This document shows, one piece after another, positions 42,448-52,346 of a stretch of 64,000 nucleotides of DNA (positions are counted from its first letter, which is position 1; every line of letters starts with the position of its first letter). The DNA is from JAIOSF01 sp047159865 (GTDB lineage Bacteria; Campylobacterota; Campylobacteria; Campylobacterales; Arcobacteraceae). Below the pieces are notes generated by a model. The model was not told where the DNA came from, searched no databases, and worked only from the letters and a program-made list of their open reading frames with translations. A program made the position numbers and the translations under genes. The DNA lies in assembly GCF_047159865.1 (NCBI RefSeq), contig NZ_AP038804.1, positions 248,001 through 312,000 of the forward strand, written 5' to 3'.

Positions 42448-43103
42448 AGATATTATTATTAGAAGATGATATTATCTTAAATGAACTAGTTGAAGAGTTT
42501 TTAACTTCTCTTAAACATGAAGTGATTTGTCAATATGACGGGATGGAAGCCCTCGATGTAATTGACGAGGATATTTTTGATCTCTTATTACTAGATGTTG
42601 GTACACCCACGCTAAGTGGATTTGAACTTCTTAGTGAATTACGAGATCGTAAAGTAAAAACTCCTGCCATTTTTATTACATCATTAAGTGATATAAAATC
42701 ACTAGAAACTGCTTTTAATATCGGTTGTGATGACTATATCAAAAAACCATTTGATTTAAAAGAGTTAGAGATACGAATAAATCATTTAAAAAATGTAAAA
42801 CAAATTGGTATCCAAGAGATTATTGAGATAAATAGTAAATATAAATATGATTTTAAAAATTTCACTATTATTGAAAATGAGAAAAAAACTGTACTCTCTC
42901 AAAAAGAGTCAAAAATATTCGAATATTTTATAAAAAATAAAAACAGAATCATCTCTTTTGATGAACTTATTAATAATATATGGAAATATGATGCAACACC
43001 AAGTAATGCTACAATAAGAACATATATCAAAAATCTTCGTAAAGCTTTGGATGAACAAATTATAGTTACTGTAAAAGGTTTAGGATATAAATTTGAGAGT
43101 TGA
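42444..43103 (+). CDS. OmpR-family response regulator of the MNIO operon
   Basis: A 219-residue regulator starting at TTG 42444, overlapping the stop of the DUF2063 gene by 4 bp. The receiver has Glu7-Asp8/9, phosphoacceptor Asp51 (LLLLDVGTPTLSGF, with Gly where Met or Leu is usual) and Lys in YIKKPFDL. The winged helix spans about 125-219 with LSQKESKIFEYFIKN and RTYIKNLRKAL. It probably controls this operon and maybe others. Confidence 0.82.
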   Translation: MKILLLEDDIILNELVEEFLTSLKHEVICQYDGMEALDVIDEDIFDLLLLDVGTPTLSGFELLSELRDRKVKTPAIFITSLSDIKSLETAFNIGCDDYIKKPFDLKELEIRINHLKNVKQIGIQEIIEINSKYKYDFKNFTIIENEKKTVLSQKESKIFEYFIKNKNRIISFDELINNIWKYDATPSNATIRTYIKNLRKALDEQIIVTVKGLGYKFES

Positions 43104-44271
43104 AGAAAAATCAATTTTATTTAAATTTGTTCTTTTATACCACATCTCTACATTTATACTCTTAAGTGTCATTGCTATTTTAATATACAATATGCAATAC
43201 CAATCTATATATAATCTTTCAATTTCAAACTTAGAAACAATCTCATCGAAAATTTCTGCAAAAATTATTACATCAGATATGAAAAATGAAGATTTAGATT
43301 TTAAGACGCTTTGTTCTTCTGACAAAGGGGTAAAATTTGCACTTTACGATAAAGAAAAAAATACTATTTTTACAGATTTAAAAAACAATATTTCAGTTGA
43401 TTTTGAGAAAAAAAATTATTTAAAAGATACCCATATAATCTCTATAGATAAAAGTACCCTTGGTCATCTAGATGTTGACGCTATTGTTATGATTAATAAT
43501 AATTTTAAATCAAAAATTCATAGCATCATAATTACTATTTTAGTTATATTTATTATCTCTTATTTAATTATATGTGCTGTAGGATATTATTTAATACAAC
43601 TATTTATGAAACCAATAAAAAATGAAAGAAAAAGATTAGATAATTTCATCAAAGATACTACACATGAACTTAACACTCCAATAACAGCATTGATGATATG
43701 TACAGATAAAAACACTCCTCGCAGTGAAAAAAATATGGAAAGAATATATTTAAGTTCTAAAAGAATTTCACATATTTACAATGACCTCACTCATATAATA
43801 TTAGATCTCAATAAAAAGAAAAAAATAACTACTATTGCACTTCATGATATCATTACAAGTGAACTAGATTATTTTGAACTGTTAGCTTCTAAAAAGAAGA
43901 TATCTATAGAGTTTAATATTCAACATACATTTATAAAAATTGATAAAGATGATTTTAAAAGAATTCTCGGCAATGTATTATCAAATGCGATCAAATATAA
44001 CAAGCGTCAAGGAAAAATTAGAGTTACATTAGAAAATGCTATATTATCTATTGAAGACAATGGTATTGGAATTAATGAAAAAGATCAAAAAAACATCTTT
44101 AATCGATACTATAGATCAACTGTTCAAGAAGGTGGTTTTGGATTAGGACTCAATATTGTTGATACAATTTGTAAAGAATACAATATTCAAATAGAAGTTC
44201 AGTCCCAACTACAACATGGTACTACTTTTAGTTTTAATTTTAAACATTTAACCACAGAAGAAAAAGATTAA
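43093..44271 (+). CDS. Sensor histidine kinase of the MNIO operon
   Basis: A 392-residue membrane kinase starting at TTG 43093, overlapping the regulator by 11 bp. Helices at about 10-32 and 144-170 flank a periplasmic domain of about 110 residues containing a single Cys (74) and few His or Met. H-box KDTTHELNTP (His191), N-box VLSNAIKYNK, DNGIGINEKD and G-box GGFGLGLNIV follow. The absence of a His/Met-rich loop argues against a CusS-like metal-binding site, so the signal is open. It closes the five-gene operon. Confidence 0.83.
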   Translation: MRVEEKSILFKFVLLYHISTFILLSVIAILIYNMQYQSIYNLSISNLETISSKISAKIITSDMKNEDLDFKTLCSSDKGVKFALYDKEKNTIFTDLKNNISVDFEKKNYLKDTHIISIDKSTLGHLDVDAIVMINNNFKSKIHSIIITILVIFIISYLIICAVGYYLIQLFMKPIKNERKRLDNFIKDTTHELNTPITALMICTDKNTPRSEKNMERIYLSSKRISHIYNDLTHIILDLNKKKKITTIALHDIITSELDYFELLASKKKISIEFNIQHTFIKIDKDDFKRILGNVLSNAIKYNKRQGKIRVTLENAILSIEDNGIGINEKDQKNIFNRYYRSTVQEGGFGLGLNIVDTICKEYNIQIEVQSQLQHGTTFSFNFKHLTTEEKD

Positions 44272-44288
44272 ATTTTTAAATTTCTTCT
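44256..44288. terminator. Possible hairpin between convergent genes
   Basis: AGAAGAAA (44256-44263) can pair with TTTCTTCT (44281-44288) over a 17-base AT-rich loop. It overlaps the end of the kinase gene and the stop of the dynamin-like gene. Weak candidate. Confidence 0.3.
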
Positions 44289-46306
44289 TTTATCTTTTTT
44301 AAATCTTCAACTTTAGATAAATACTCTTCTTTTTTAGACTTCACAAATTTTACTCTATCTTCATTAATTTCTAAATATTGAGTTTTAGAATATTTTACTA
44401 CTTTGTAAAGATAGTTTCGTTTAGATGTTAAAAAGTCTTCAATTTTTTCAAAAGCGAAATTTGTTTTTAATTTCGCAAAAATATCTTCTTTTCTTGGATG
44501 TTGAATAGAAAATTTTGTAGGCTCTTTTTTATATAACTCTTCTGACTCAATAATTTGTTGTTCAAAATATGAGATAGTTGCTTGTGTAGTTTGAATATAA
44601 CTATAAGATAATGCACCATTAAAATAAGCAAACTTTTTTCTAAATGCAGATATATTTTCCAAAATTGCTCGTTGATATGAACTTAGAACATTTTCATATA
44701 CTTTAGCAGCAAAGTGTCGTGTATTTGAAAATTCAGAATCTGAAGCAATCTCTCTATTCTTTTTAATCAACTCATACGGTTCTTGCCAGCTACCAATTTT
44801 GGATTTAATATTTTCATAAACATCCCTAAATGAAGCGTCAGTATTTAACTCAATATTTTTCAGTAACTTAATTGAGCGTTTAAACATTTTGTCAATCGTT
44901 TGATCATCGTAAAATAAACTTTTATAAATATTATCAGAATCAATCCAATAAGTAGTATAATCAAATTTTTCAATTTTATCTCCACTTAGAAAACTTCCCT
45001 TTGACTCTTGAAATCTATGTGATGTTTTAGTTTTTATGTTTTTATAAGATTCTTGAGCAATTTTTTCCATAATACTCTCTAAAGAGTTATAAACAGTATA
45101 TAAATCTTTAGAATGCTTTTTATAAATTGATTCAAACTCTTCTAAAACTTCATTTTCACTCTTTTCTAGCAAATCAATTAAAGCATCATATACTCCAATA
45201 ATAGTATTATACTCAGCAATTAAAATATCACAAATACCTTTCAAATCACGCTTTATAGCATATTCTTTTGCTTCTGTTGCTTGAGGCTGTATTGTATTTT
45301 TTATAAAATCTATAACCTCTTTAATATTTGAATCCTCAATAAGTTGTGTATTTACTGAAACATCTGAATTCTCTATTTGTCGAATATTTTCTTTAATAGC
45401 TTTGATTTTTTGATTTGAAAAATCTATATCATCAATATTTTTTGCAAAAAGTTCTTTTTTTAACTCACCGAGCATACCATCATATTCATCTTTTAATAAA
45501 ATATCTTTTTGGTGAGCTCTGGACTCCAAAGCCATTTTTGCAGATATAGGAACAACCTTTGCAAAAAATTTATCAAACTTTTCGCTTACATATTTTGTTG
45601 TTGTTTCTACTTGATCTTGTGTAAATTTATCTTTCTGATTTAACACACACAAAGATTTTTCTTTAAAATGTTCCATATATTCTTCTAAAACTTCAGATTC
45701 AGACATTTTGCCTGCATTGTCTATAAGTGTTAACCAGATAATACCACCAACATCTCTAAGAACTCTTCTTGTAGTATCTGTATCACTTTGACTTTGTGAA
45801 TTTAAACCAGGAGTATCTACAAAAGAGATATCTTTTAAAATATTCATTGGAGCATAAAGAGTTAAGTATTTTATATCATTCATTTCATGTTGTCTTTGAT
45901 CTGTAAAATCAGAAATAGACTCAATAGGAGCATACTCCTGCGCTCCAGAATAATAAGTGATTTTTAATTTATACTCTTCCCCATAATTAATAAAGTTTAC
46001 CTTTGATGTAACTGGTGTAATTCCAGTAGGCAAGATGTTTCTTGATAATAAAGCGTTTAGAAAAGTTGATTTTCCAGAACTAAATTGTCCTGTAATAGCA
46101 ACTTCCATAGGATATCTAGCTCGTCTAATCTGTTTGTTCAAAATATTTTCTAATTGTCTTGAAGGCAAAAACTTTTCATCTAAAAGTTTTACTTGTACTT
46201 TTCGAATATCACCTAAAATTCCATCTTCATAGATAATCTCTTTTTCAAAATACTTGTCTTTATACTCTGCAACAAACTTTTCTAAAATATTAATTTTTGT
46301 ATCCAT
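44276..46306 (-). CDS. Bacterial dynamin-like GTPase, second of a pair
   Basis: A 676-residue dynamin-superfamily GTPase. G1 is GQFSSGKST (73-81), G3 is DTPGLNSQ and G4 is NQKD. A helical bundle follows with long charged coiled coils, ending in a Lys-rich tail. It overlaps the first dynamin-like gene by 1 bp. Such pairs in Campylobacter form asymmetric oligomers that bind or tether membranes. Role here is inferred from the pair. Confidence 0.85.
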   Translation of the reverse strand: MDTKINILEKFVAEYKDKYFEKEIIYEDGILGDIRKVQVKLLDEKFLPSRQLENILNKQIRRARYPMEVAITGQFSSGKSTFLNALLSRNILPTGITPVTSKVNFINYGEEYKLKITYYSGAQEYAPIESISDFTDQRQHEMNDIKYLTLYAPMNILKDISFVDTPGLNSQSQSDTDTTRRVLRDVGGIIWLTLIDNAGKMSESEVLEEYMEHFKEKSLCVLNQKDKFTQDQVETTTKYVSEKFDKFFAKVVPISAKMALESRAHQKDILLKDEYDGMLGELKKELFAKNIDDIDFSNQKIKAIKENIRQIENSDVSVNTQLIEDSNIKEVIDFIKNTIQPQATEAKEYAIKRDLKGICDILIAEYNTIIGVYDALIDLLEKSENEVLEEFESIYKKHSKDLYTVYNSLESIMEKIAQESYKNIKTKTSHRFQESKGSFLSGDKIEKFDYTTYWIDSDNIYKSLFYDDQTIDKMFKRSIKLLKNIELNTDASFRDVYENIKSKIGSWQEPYELIKKNREIASDSEFSNTRHFAAKVYENVLSSYQRAILENISAFRKKFAYFNGALSYSYIQTTQATISYFEQQIIESEELYKKEPTKFSIQHPRKEDIFAKLKTNFAFEKIEDFLTSKRNYLYKVVKYSKTQYLEINEDRVKFVKSKKEEYLSKVEDLKKIKEEI

Positions 46307-48645
46307 TAGTATAGCCCTTCAATTTTACTTATAATATTATTCATCTTTTTTATTTTTTTATGAATGTTAATTGATAACTCTGCTCTATTTTCTTCATTTG
46401 TAGTAAACTTAGAAATTTGAGAAGCAAGTATTTTTTCTTCAGACTGTAGTTTATCTTTTACCTGAAGTAAAGGCTCATTTAAAGCATTAAAAAAAGTATC
46501 AATCAATACAATACTTATCTGCTTTGCTTTTTCTTTTATATTTTCTTCAATAGTTTTAAATTCTTTTTTTACGAAACCTGCTATTTCTCGTGATAGTTCT
46601 TCTATCTTAGACTCTTTTGATGTTGATACAGCTTCTACTATTTGTGATATAAGAACCTCATTGCTAGAAGTTAAAAATCCAGATTTAAAGTCATCTTGAA
46701 AAAAAGCAATTGCATCAAAATTACCATTTTTAGTTCCAACTGTGAAACCCATATCATGATATTTTTGTTCACATTGTTCTCCAATAGATTGCGATTTTTT
46801 AATAAACTTGTATCGGTAATCTCTAATAACATCAATAATTCCATCTTTAATGGCCGTTTCAACAATCACTTTTATTCGAGAACTTTGAGGTCTTTTTTTA
46901 GTTTTTTCAAATGTATATCTTACATCAGATACAACTCTTTGTGTGATAATATTTTGCAAGTCTATTAACTCTGTATCTAAAAAAGTTTCTAAAGAGATAA
47001 TATACTCTTTTGAATCATTTTTATAATAAGCTATATCTTCACTCATTGCAGTTAAAATTCTACTATTTACCTCTTTCTTTTTATTAAATATCTCAAGTTC
47101 TTTTTCTAATTCATTTTTAGATTTCGATAAAAGTTTCAATTCATAGTTTAAAGCATTTATCTCTTTTTGACTTACTCTTAAAAGTTGCTTTTTACTTGAC
47201 TGCACTACTAAATCACCTTTTTGAGAATTAGACCCAAATAAAGTTTCTTTTAAATACTTTTCAATCTCCAAAATACCAGTATCCTCAATAGTAAAACCAG
47301 CATCAATTGCTTCTTGTGATTTCCCTGTTCTATGAAGTAATGCCATTTTCCCTGAAATAGGTATAAATTTAATTGTATCCAAAATATAATCGAGTTTACT
47401 ATCTTTATTTTGCATTGCAAGTTGTCGTTTAATAGATGACTTTGTATATTCTATAACCTCTTCTAATTGTGCTTTTGTAACGGTGTCTGCTCTTGTGATA
47501 ACGATAAGTAATTTTGAAATATTTTGATAGAGCAAAGCATCGATGATAAACTCAACATCTTTTAATGTAGCACTTTGACTTACATTCATAAGATGAATCA
47601 TCATATCACAAGCGCCTAAATACTCCTTAGTGATCTCTTCTCTTTGAATAACAGGATCATCTAATCCTGGAGTATCAACTATCTCAATACCATCTCTCAA
47701 AAAATCTAAATTTGAACCAAGTTCAACATATTTAACAAGGTTACATCTTTTCCCTTCAGCTTCAGCTGATGTATATTGGGAAAGTTCACTAATATCAATT
47801 TCATCAAATCTCGATTGTGGTTTCACAAATGATTTTAAATCATCACCAAAAATTGTATTAGTTTCATTTACAAAATCTTTCATTGAGTCCAATTGCTCCG
47901 ATGAATGAAGAATTTTATTCCACTCCGATTCATTCCAATAAAATACTTTTGCATTTTCATTTTCATTATATTTTACAATTGTCAAGTTTGCAGTTTCAGG
48001 GACAACTGCACTTCCTAAAACTTCTTTACCCATTAATGCATTAAGCATTGTAGATTTACCAGCATTCATAACACCAGTAATACCTATAGAGAATTTTTGT
48101 TTTTTTAGATAGTCACTTGTATCTATTAAATCGTCTTGAAATTCTGATGAAACTTGAGATGATAATTCTTGAATAATTTTTTCGATAAGAATTTTTAAAT
48201 CAGTAAATAAACTTTTAGCTTTTTTATTCTCTTTTTTATCATGTGGATTTTCTTCTAAATTTAACTCTTTATAATCAAATAAAGATTTTAATTTTACATG
48301 ATTATCAGTAGTCATAATTTTTTCATCATGAAGATATTCAAAAGATTGTTGAAGTGTATGTATTAAAGATTTTGATTTATGTAAGGTGATCAGCTTAATA
48401 ATATTATATTGTAATTTATGTAATTCCTCATCATTTAAAGGCAATGAAACATCTAGTTTTGTACAAATCTCTTTGAATGTTTCTAGAGCGATTACTTTCG
48501 TTGTATCTTTTCTTGCAATTGCTAAGATTAATGCAAACACTGAAAATGTATCATCATTTATTTTACTATTAATCTCTTCTAATTCATACTTTTTTTCTAA
48601 ATTCATACCATGATATAGTAAAAAATAATCGTTTATTAAGCTCAT
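46306..48645 (-). CDS. Bacterial dynamin-like GTPase, first of a pair
   Basis: A 779-residue dynamin-superfamily GTPase with an N-terminal extension of about 185 helical residues. Then come G1 GVMNAGKSTM (191-200), G3 VDTPGLDDPV and G4 ITRADT, and a helical stalk. A longer N-terminus than its partner is usual for the first member of the pair. The gene follows two frdB terminators, so the two dynamin genes form their own operon. Confidence 0.85.
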   Translation of the reverse strand: MSLINDYFLLYHGMNLEKKYELEEINSKINDDTFSVFALILAIARKDTTKVIALETFKEICTKLDVSLPLNDEELHKLQYNIIKLITLHKSKSLIHTLQQSFEYLHDEKIMTTDNHVKLKSLFDYKELNLEENPHDKKENKKAKSLFTDLKILIEKIIQELSSQVSSEFQDDLIDTSDYLKKQKFSIGITGVMNAGKSTMLNALMGKEVLGSAVVPETANLTIVKYNENENAKVFYWNESEWNKILHSSEQLDSMKDFVNETNTIFGDDLKSFVKPQSRFDEIDISELSQYTSAEAEGKRCNLVKYVELGSNLDFLRDGIEIVDTPGLDDPVIQREEITKEYLGACDMMIHLMNVSQSATLKDVEFIIDALLYQNISKLLIVITRADTVTKAQLEEVIEYTKSSIKRQLAMQNKDSKLDYILDTIKFIPISGKMALLHRTGKSQEAIDAGFTIEDTGILEIEKYLKETLFGSNSQKGDLVVQSSKKQLLRVSQKEINALNYELKLLSKSKNELEKELEIFNKKKEVNSRILTAMSEDIAYYKNDSKEYIISLETFLDTELIDLQNIITQRVVSDVRYTFEKTKKRPQSSRIKVIVETAIKDGIIDVIRDYRYKFIKKSQSIGEQCEQKYHDMGFTVGTKNGNFDAIAFFQDDFKSGFLTSSNEVLISQIVEAVSTSKESKIEELSREIAGFVKKEFKTIEENIKEKAKQISIVLIDTFFNALNEPLLQVKDKLQSEEKILASQISKFTTNEENRAELSINIHKKIKKMNNIISKIEGLY

Positions 48646-48663
48646 ATAATATCTCCTAAATAT

Positions 48664-48700
48664 AAAAAGTTAAATATCATAAAATGATATTTAACTTTTT
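48664..48700 (-). terminator. frdCAB terminator, distal
   Basis: AAAAAGTTAAATATCAT and its exact reverse complement flank loop AAA (17-base arms). The structure ends in T runs on either strand and lies between frdB and the dynamin-like genes. Confidence 0.7.
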
Positions 48701-48713
48701 GTACTTCAAAACT

Positions 48714-48735
48714 AAAAAGAGGAGATCCTCTTTTT
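48714..48735 (-). terminator. frdCAB terminator, proximal
   Basis: AAAAAGAGGA-GA-TCCTCTTTTT is a near-palindromic hairpin ending with T runs, three bases after the frdB stop. It forms a tandem with the distal hairpin. Confidence 0.75.
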
Positions 48736-48737
48736 AA

Positions 48738-49469
48738 TTATCTTAATGCTACTAGTTTTCGTCTTAAGTAAGCAATTTTATTTTGTAATGGTAAATGTTT
48801 TGGACAGTGATCTTCACACGCCAATAATGACATACAACCAAAAATTCCATTATCATCACCAATTAACTCATAAAAGTCTTCAGCTGTTCTTGTATCATGA
48901 GGGTCAACTTCAAATCTAGCAACTCTATTAAGTCCAACTGGTCCAACAAAATCTGGTCTCATAAGTTTAGTACCACATGAAGCAACACAAATACCACACT
49001 CAATACATCTATCAAGCTCAAAAGTTTCATCTGCAACATCTGGATCTACTTTAGATTCCATTTTAGTAATATCAATTTCTTCGTTGTTTACAATCCATGA
49101 TTCAACTTTCACAGACATAGCATCCATCCATTTACCAGTGTTCACTGATAAATCTTTAATAAGCTCAAATGCTGGCATAGGCATAAGTTGTAACTTACCT
49201 TCTGGATAATTAGCAATAAGTGTTCTACAAGCAAGTGCAGGTTTACCATTAACAATCATTCCACAAGAACCACAAATACCAGCTCTACAAACAAAATCAA
49301 ATGATAAGTCAGCATCAAACTCTTCTCTAATTTTTGTTAAAGCAATAAAAAGTGTCATTCCAGGAGTTTCTTCTAATTTATACTCTACAAATGTAGGTTT
49401 AGAATCTTTTGCTCTTGGGTTATATTTTAATGCTGAAATAGTTATTTCTCTACCTTTTGCAATACTCAT
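48738..49469 (-). CDS. frdB: Fumarate reductase/succinate dehydrogenase iron-sulfur subunit
   Basis: A 243-residue electron-transfer subunit. Cluster ligands: 2Fe-2S Cys61, Cys66, Cys69, Cys81 (CRAGICGSC); 4Fe-4S Cys155, 158, 161 (CIECGIC) with Cys165; 3Fe-4S Cys212, 218, 222. The AC-SLLACEDHCP pattern matches FrdB/SdhB. It overlaps frdA by 1 bp and is followed by tandem hairpins. It carries electrons between the menaquinone-side FrdC and FrdA. Confidence 0.92.
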   Translation of the reverse strand: MSIAKGREITISALKYNPRAKDSKPTFVEYKLEETPGMTLFIALTKIREEFDADLSFDFVCRAGICGSCGMIVNGKPALACRTLIANYPEGKLQLMPMPAFELIKDLSVNTGKWMDAMSVKVESWIVNNEEIDITKMESKVDPDVADETFELDRCIECGICVASCGTKLMRPDFVGPVGLNRVARFEVDPHDTRTAEDFYELIGDDNGIFGCMSLLACEDHCPKHLPLQNKIAYLRRKLVALR

Positions 49470-51454
49470 TATTTGTCTCCTGCTCTTTCATTTTTCTCTC
49501 TATAGTTCATTGGCAAATCAAATGGCATTAGTTCATGTTGAATTTCATGTCTATCTTTACCTTCTGCCTGCATTTTCTCTGTGATTTCATCAACTTCAAC
49601 TTGTCTTTTTTCAGATAATTCATGCTCAATAATCATACCTTTAGCACCATATCCTCTAAATGCTGGAGGCATCTCCATTGTCATAATATCAAGGTCTTGA
49701 TATGTAACAGTTGGTGTTGTTTGATTTGCATCTGGCCAAGAAGTTAGCGTTCTATTTAACCAGTTAGCATCATCTCTTTTTAAGAAGTCTTCTCTATAGT
49801 GAGCACCTCTTGATTCAGTTCGTTCACGAGCACCTTTAGCAACACATAGTGCAACTTTAAGCATTCTTGGAACTCTATATGCTTCTTCTAATTCAGGGTT
49901 ACCAACTCTTTCTTTAGATTTAACATTGATTTGTTTCGTTTTCTTTAATAATTCTTCCAACTCATCAACAGCTTCAGTAAGTCCTGTACCATCTCTAAAG
50001 ATACCAACTTTTTGATCCATTAGGTTTTGCATTCTATTTTTAATTCTAAAAATATCTTCGTTACCTTCGTACGATAAAATATCATTTAAATATGTATCTT
50101 GCTCATCTAAGAACTTTTGAACTGTTTTAGTTCCAATAGTTACATCATTTTCTAAACAATAATCAGCAAAGTAATTACCAATAATCATACCAGCAACAAC
50201 TGTTTCAGAAACAGAATTACCTCCAAGTCTATTAAATCCATGCATATCCCAACAAGCAGCTTCACCACAAGCAAATAAACCGCTTAGTGTTTGAGACTCA
50301 CCTGTAGGGTTAGTTCTGATACCACCCATAGAGTAATGTTGCATTGGAAGAACTGGTGCCCATCCTGCTTTACCCTCATCTGCTGGATCAATACCATTAA
50401 AGATTTGACAGATTTCTTGAACATCTCTTAAGTTTTTCTCAATATGTTCTCTACCAAGAATTGAAATATCTAACCAAATATGATCACCATATGGAGAAGG
50501 TACACCTTTACCATTTCTAATATGCTCAATCATTCTTCTCGAAACAACATCTCTTGAAGCAAGTTCTTTCTTTTCTGGCTCGTAATCTGGCATAAATCTA
50601 TGACCATCAACATCTCTTAAGATTCCACCATCACCTCTACAACCTTCAGTTAAAAGGATTCCTGATGGAACAATTGGAGTTGGGTGAAATTGTACAGCTT
50701 CCATATTACCAAGTGTAGCAATACCAGTTTCAAGAGCAAGTGCAGCACCAATACCTTCACAAATAACAGCATTTGTTGTTTGTTTAAATACTCTACCATA
50801 TCCACCTGTTGCAATACATGTACCTTTAGCAACATAAGCTTCTAATTCACCTGTAATTAAATCTCTTACAATCGCACCATAACATCTATTATCTTCATGG
50901 ATTAAAGAAACAGCTTCTTTTCTATCTCTGATATCTACTTTATTTCTAAGTGCTTCGTTAGCTACACCAAATAACATTGTGTGACCTGTTGCATCAGCTG
51001 TATAACATGTTCTCCACTTTTTAGTACCACCAAAATCTCGAGACATAATTAAACCATGTCTATCAGCATCTTCAGTAATAGTAGTTTTTTTAGCATTAAT
51101 AACTGCTTCTCTTGAACCTTCTCTTACTCGTGTCCAAGGCACACCCCAACCTGCTAATTCTCTAATAGCTTTTGGTGCAGTATGTACGAACATTCTTGCA
51201 ACTTCTTGATCACATCCCCAGTCAGAACCTTTTACAGTATCTGCAAAGTGTAAATCCTCATTATCTCCATCTGACATTTTAGAGTTACCTAAAGATGCTT
51301 GCATACCACCTTGAGCAGCTGCTGAGTGAGATCTTTTAACAGGAACTAATGATAATACTACAGTATTAAGTCCTTTTTTTTGTGCAGCAACACCGGCTCT
51401 TAAACCAGCAAGTCCACCACCAATAACAAGTGCATCACAATAATTAATTTTCAT
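49469..51454 (-). CDS. frdA: Fumarate reductase/succinate dehydrogenase flavoprotein subunit
   Basis: A 661-residue catalytic subunit. FAD-binding GGGLAGLRAG near residue 12, covalent FAD at His43 (RSHSAAAQGG), catalytic region FHPTPIVPSGILLTEGCRGDGG, then MGGIRTNPTG and GFNRLGGNSVSE. Length fits the Campylobacterota enzyme. Sits between frdC and frdB with 1 bp overlaps. In this phylum the frdCAB enzyme can work in both directions; direction here cannot be seen. Confidence 0.94.
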   Translation of the reverse strand: MKINYCDALVIGGGLAGLRAGVAAQKKGLNTVVLSLVPVKRSHSAAAQGGMQASLGNSKMSDGDNEDLHFADTVKGSDWGCDQEVARMFVHTAPKAIRELAGWGVPWTRVREGSREAVINAKKTTITEDADRHGLIMSRDFGGTKKWRTCYTADATGHTMLFGVANEALRNKVDIRDRKEAVSLIHEDNRCYGAIVRDLITGELEAYVAKGTCIATGGYGRVFKQTTNAVICEGIGAALALETGIATLGNMEAVQFHPTPIVPSGILLTEGCRGDGGILRDVDGHRFMPDYEPEKKELASRDVVSRRMIEHIRNGKGVPSPYGDHIWLDISILGREHIEKNLRDVQEICQIFNGIDPADEGKAGWAPVLPMQHYSMGGIRTNPTGESQTLSGLFACGEAACWDMHGFNRLGGNSVSETVVAGMIIGNYFADYCLENDVTIGTKTVQKFLDEQDTYLNDILSYEGNEDIFRIKNRMQNLMDQKVGIFRDGTGLTEAVDELEELLKKTKQINVKSKERVGNPELEEAYRVPRMLKVALCVAKGARERTESRGAHYREDFLKRDDANWLNRTLTSWPDANQTTPTVTYQDLDIMTMEMPPAFRGYGAKGMIIEHELSEKRQVEVDEITEKMQAEGKDRHEIQHELMPFDLPMNYREKNERAGDK

Positions 51455-52251
51455 TATGCAATTCCTCCAATAGATTTATTTGATATATTATATGAGATTA
51501 TTTTAGCCGATGTTGGAACATATCTTTCACCTACTTTATCTGCATGATCATATCCTATTTTCATATACGCTAATAATGAAGCAAGTCCTAGTACCATAAA
51601 AAATACTGTTAATGCCCATTTAACTTTTTTGAGTGTTTTTCTAGTTTCTCTTGGATTTTCTCCATCAAACCATCCCCATTTTACACATAATCGGTAAAGC
51701 CCAATTGTACCATGGAATTCAACAGCTAATAAAAGTAAAAGATATAATGGCCACATCCACTCAGACCAAACTCTATCTGCTGATGCATAAGGTCCGATAT
51801 CTGCAGAATTTGTCATTATGATATATAAATGTACAGATCCTAAGAAAAACATTACAAAACCTGTGAATGCCTGTGTTAACCATAATTTAGTATCATCATG
51901 ATTCATACTATTTGCATGAGCTTTCATTACTTGATATTGTTTAAAGTTTCCTGGCAATTTTCTCATACCTAAACCAGCATGTGTTATAAATATAATAAAA
52001 ATAATTGCAGCAGTAATTGTCACTAATAATGGATTACCACCATCAAAAATAAAATTTGCTTCCAATAATTTAGTAATTTCATACATGAAATCTTTTGATA
52101 TTAATATCGACGATACTAATAACATATGTCCCCACATAAATAAAGCTAAAAATCCACCTGTAACACTTTGAAGATAATCAAGTTTTGCTGGTACTCGACT
52201 TTTCTTCCCCTCAACTGTTTTACCTAAATAGCCCTCAATTAGGTCACTCAT
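51454..52251 (-). CDS. frdC: Fumarate reductase cytochrome b subunit
   Basis: A 265-residue membrane anchor with five hydrophobic helices (near 30-52, 75-96, 128-148, 168-187 and 210-230). Conserved His residues for two haems b are visible in WGHMLLV, THAGLGMRKL, GSVHLYIIM and VEFHGTIGLYRL. This is the dihaem FrdC type of Wolinella and Campylobacter. It is first in frdCAB. The 249 bp upstream region contains a minus-strand TATAAT at 52341-52346. Confidence 0.9.
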   Translation of the reverse strand: MSDLIEGYLGKTVEGKKSRVPAKLDYLQSVTGGFLALFMWGHMLLVSSILISKDFMYEITKLLEANFIFDGGNPLLVTITAAIIFIIFITHAGLGMRKLPGNFKQYQVMKAHANSMNHDDTKLWLTQAFTGFVMFFLGSVHLYIIMTNSADIGPYASADRVWSEWMWPLYLLLLLAVEFHGTIGLYRLCVKWGWFDGENPRETRKTLKKVKWALTVFFMVLGLASLLAYMKIGYDHADKVGERYVPTSAKIISYNISNKSIGGIA

Positions 52252-52340
52252 ATTCTATCCTTTCTTACACTTAGTATTCTTTCTATAGTGCATGATGATA
52301 TCTTAAGTGAGCTTTGCTTTACTTTATATTTTTTTGATTT

Positions 52341-52346
52341 ATTATA
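52341..52346 (-). promoter_or_regulatory. Candidate -10 of frdCAB
   Basis: TATAAT on the minus strand, about 90 bases before the frdC start. No clear -35 is seen, as is usual in Campylobacterota. The rest of the 52252-52500 gap shows no gene. Confidence 0.35.

Noticed and set aside
44256..44288. Strong terminator after the RiPP operon
   Set aside because: The loop is long and the stem AT-rich, so only a weak hairpin is claimed.
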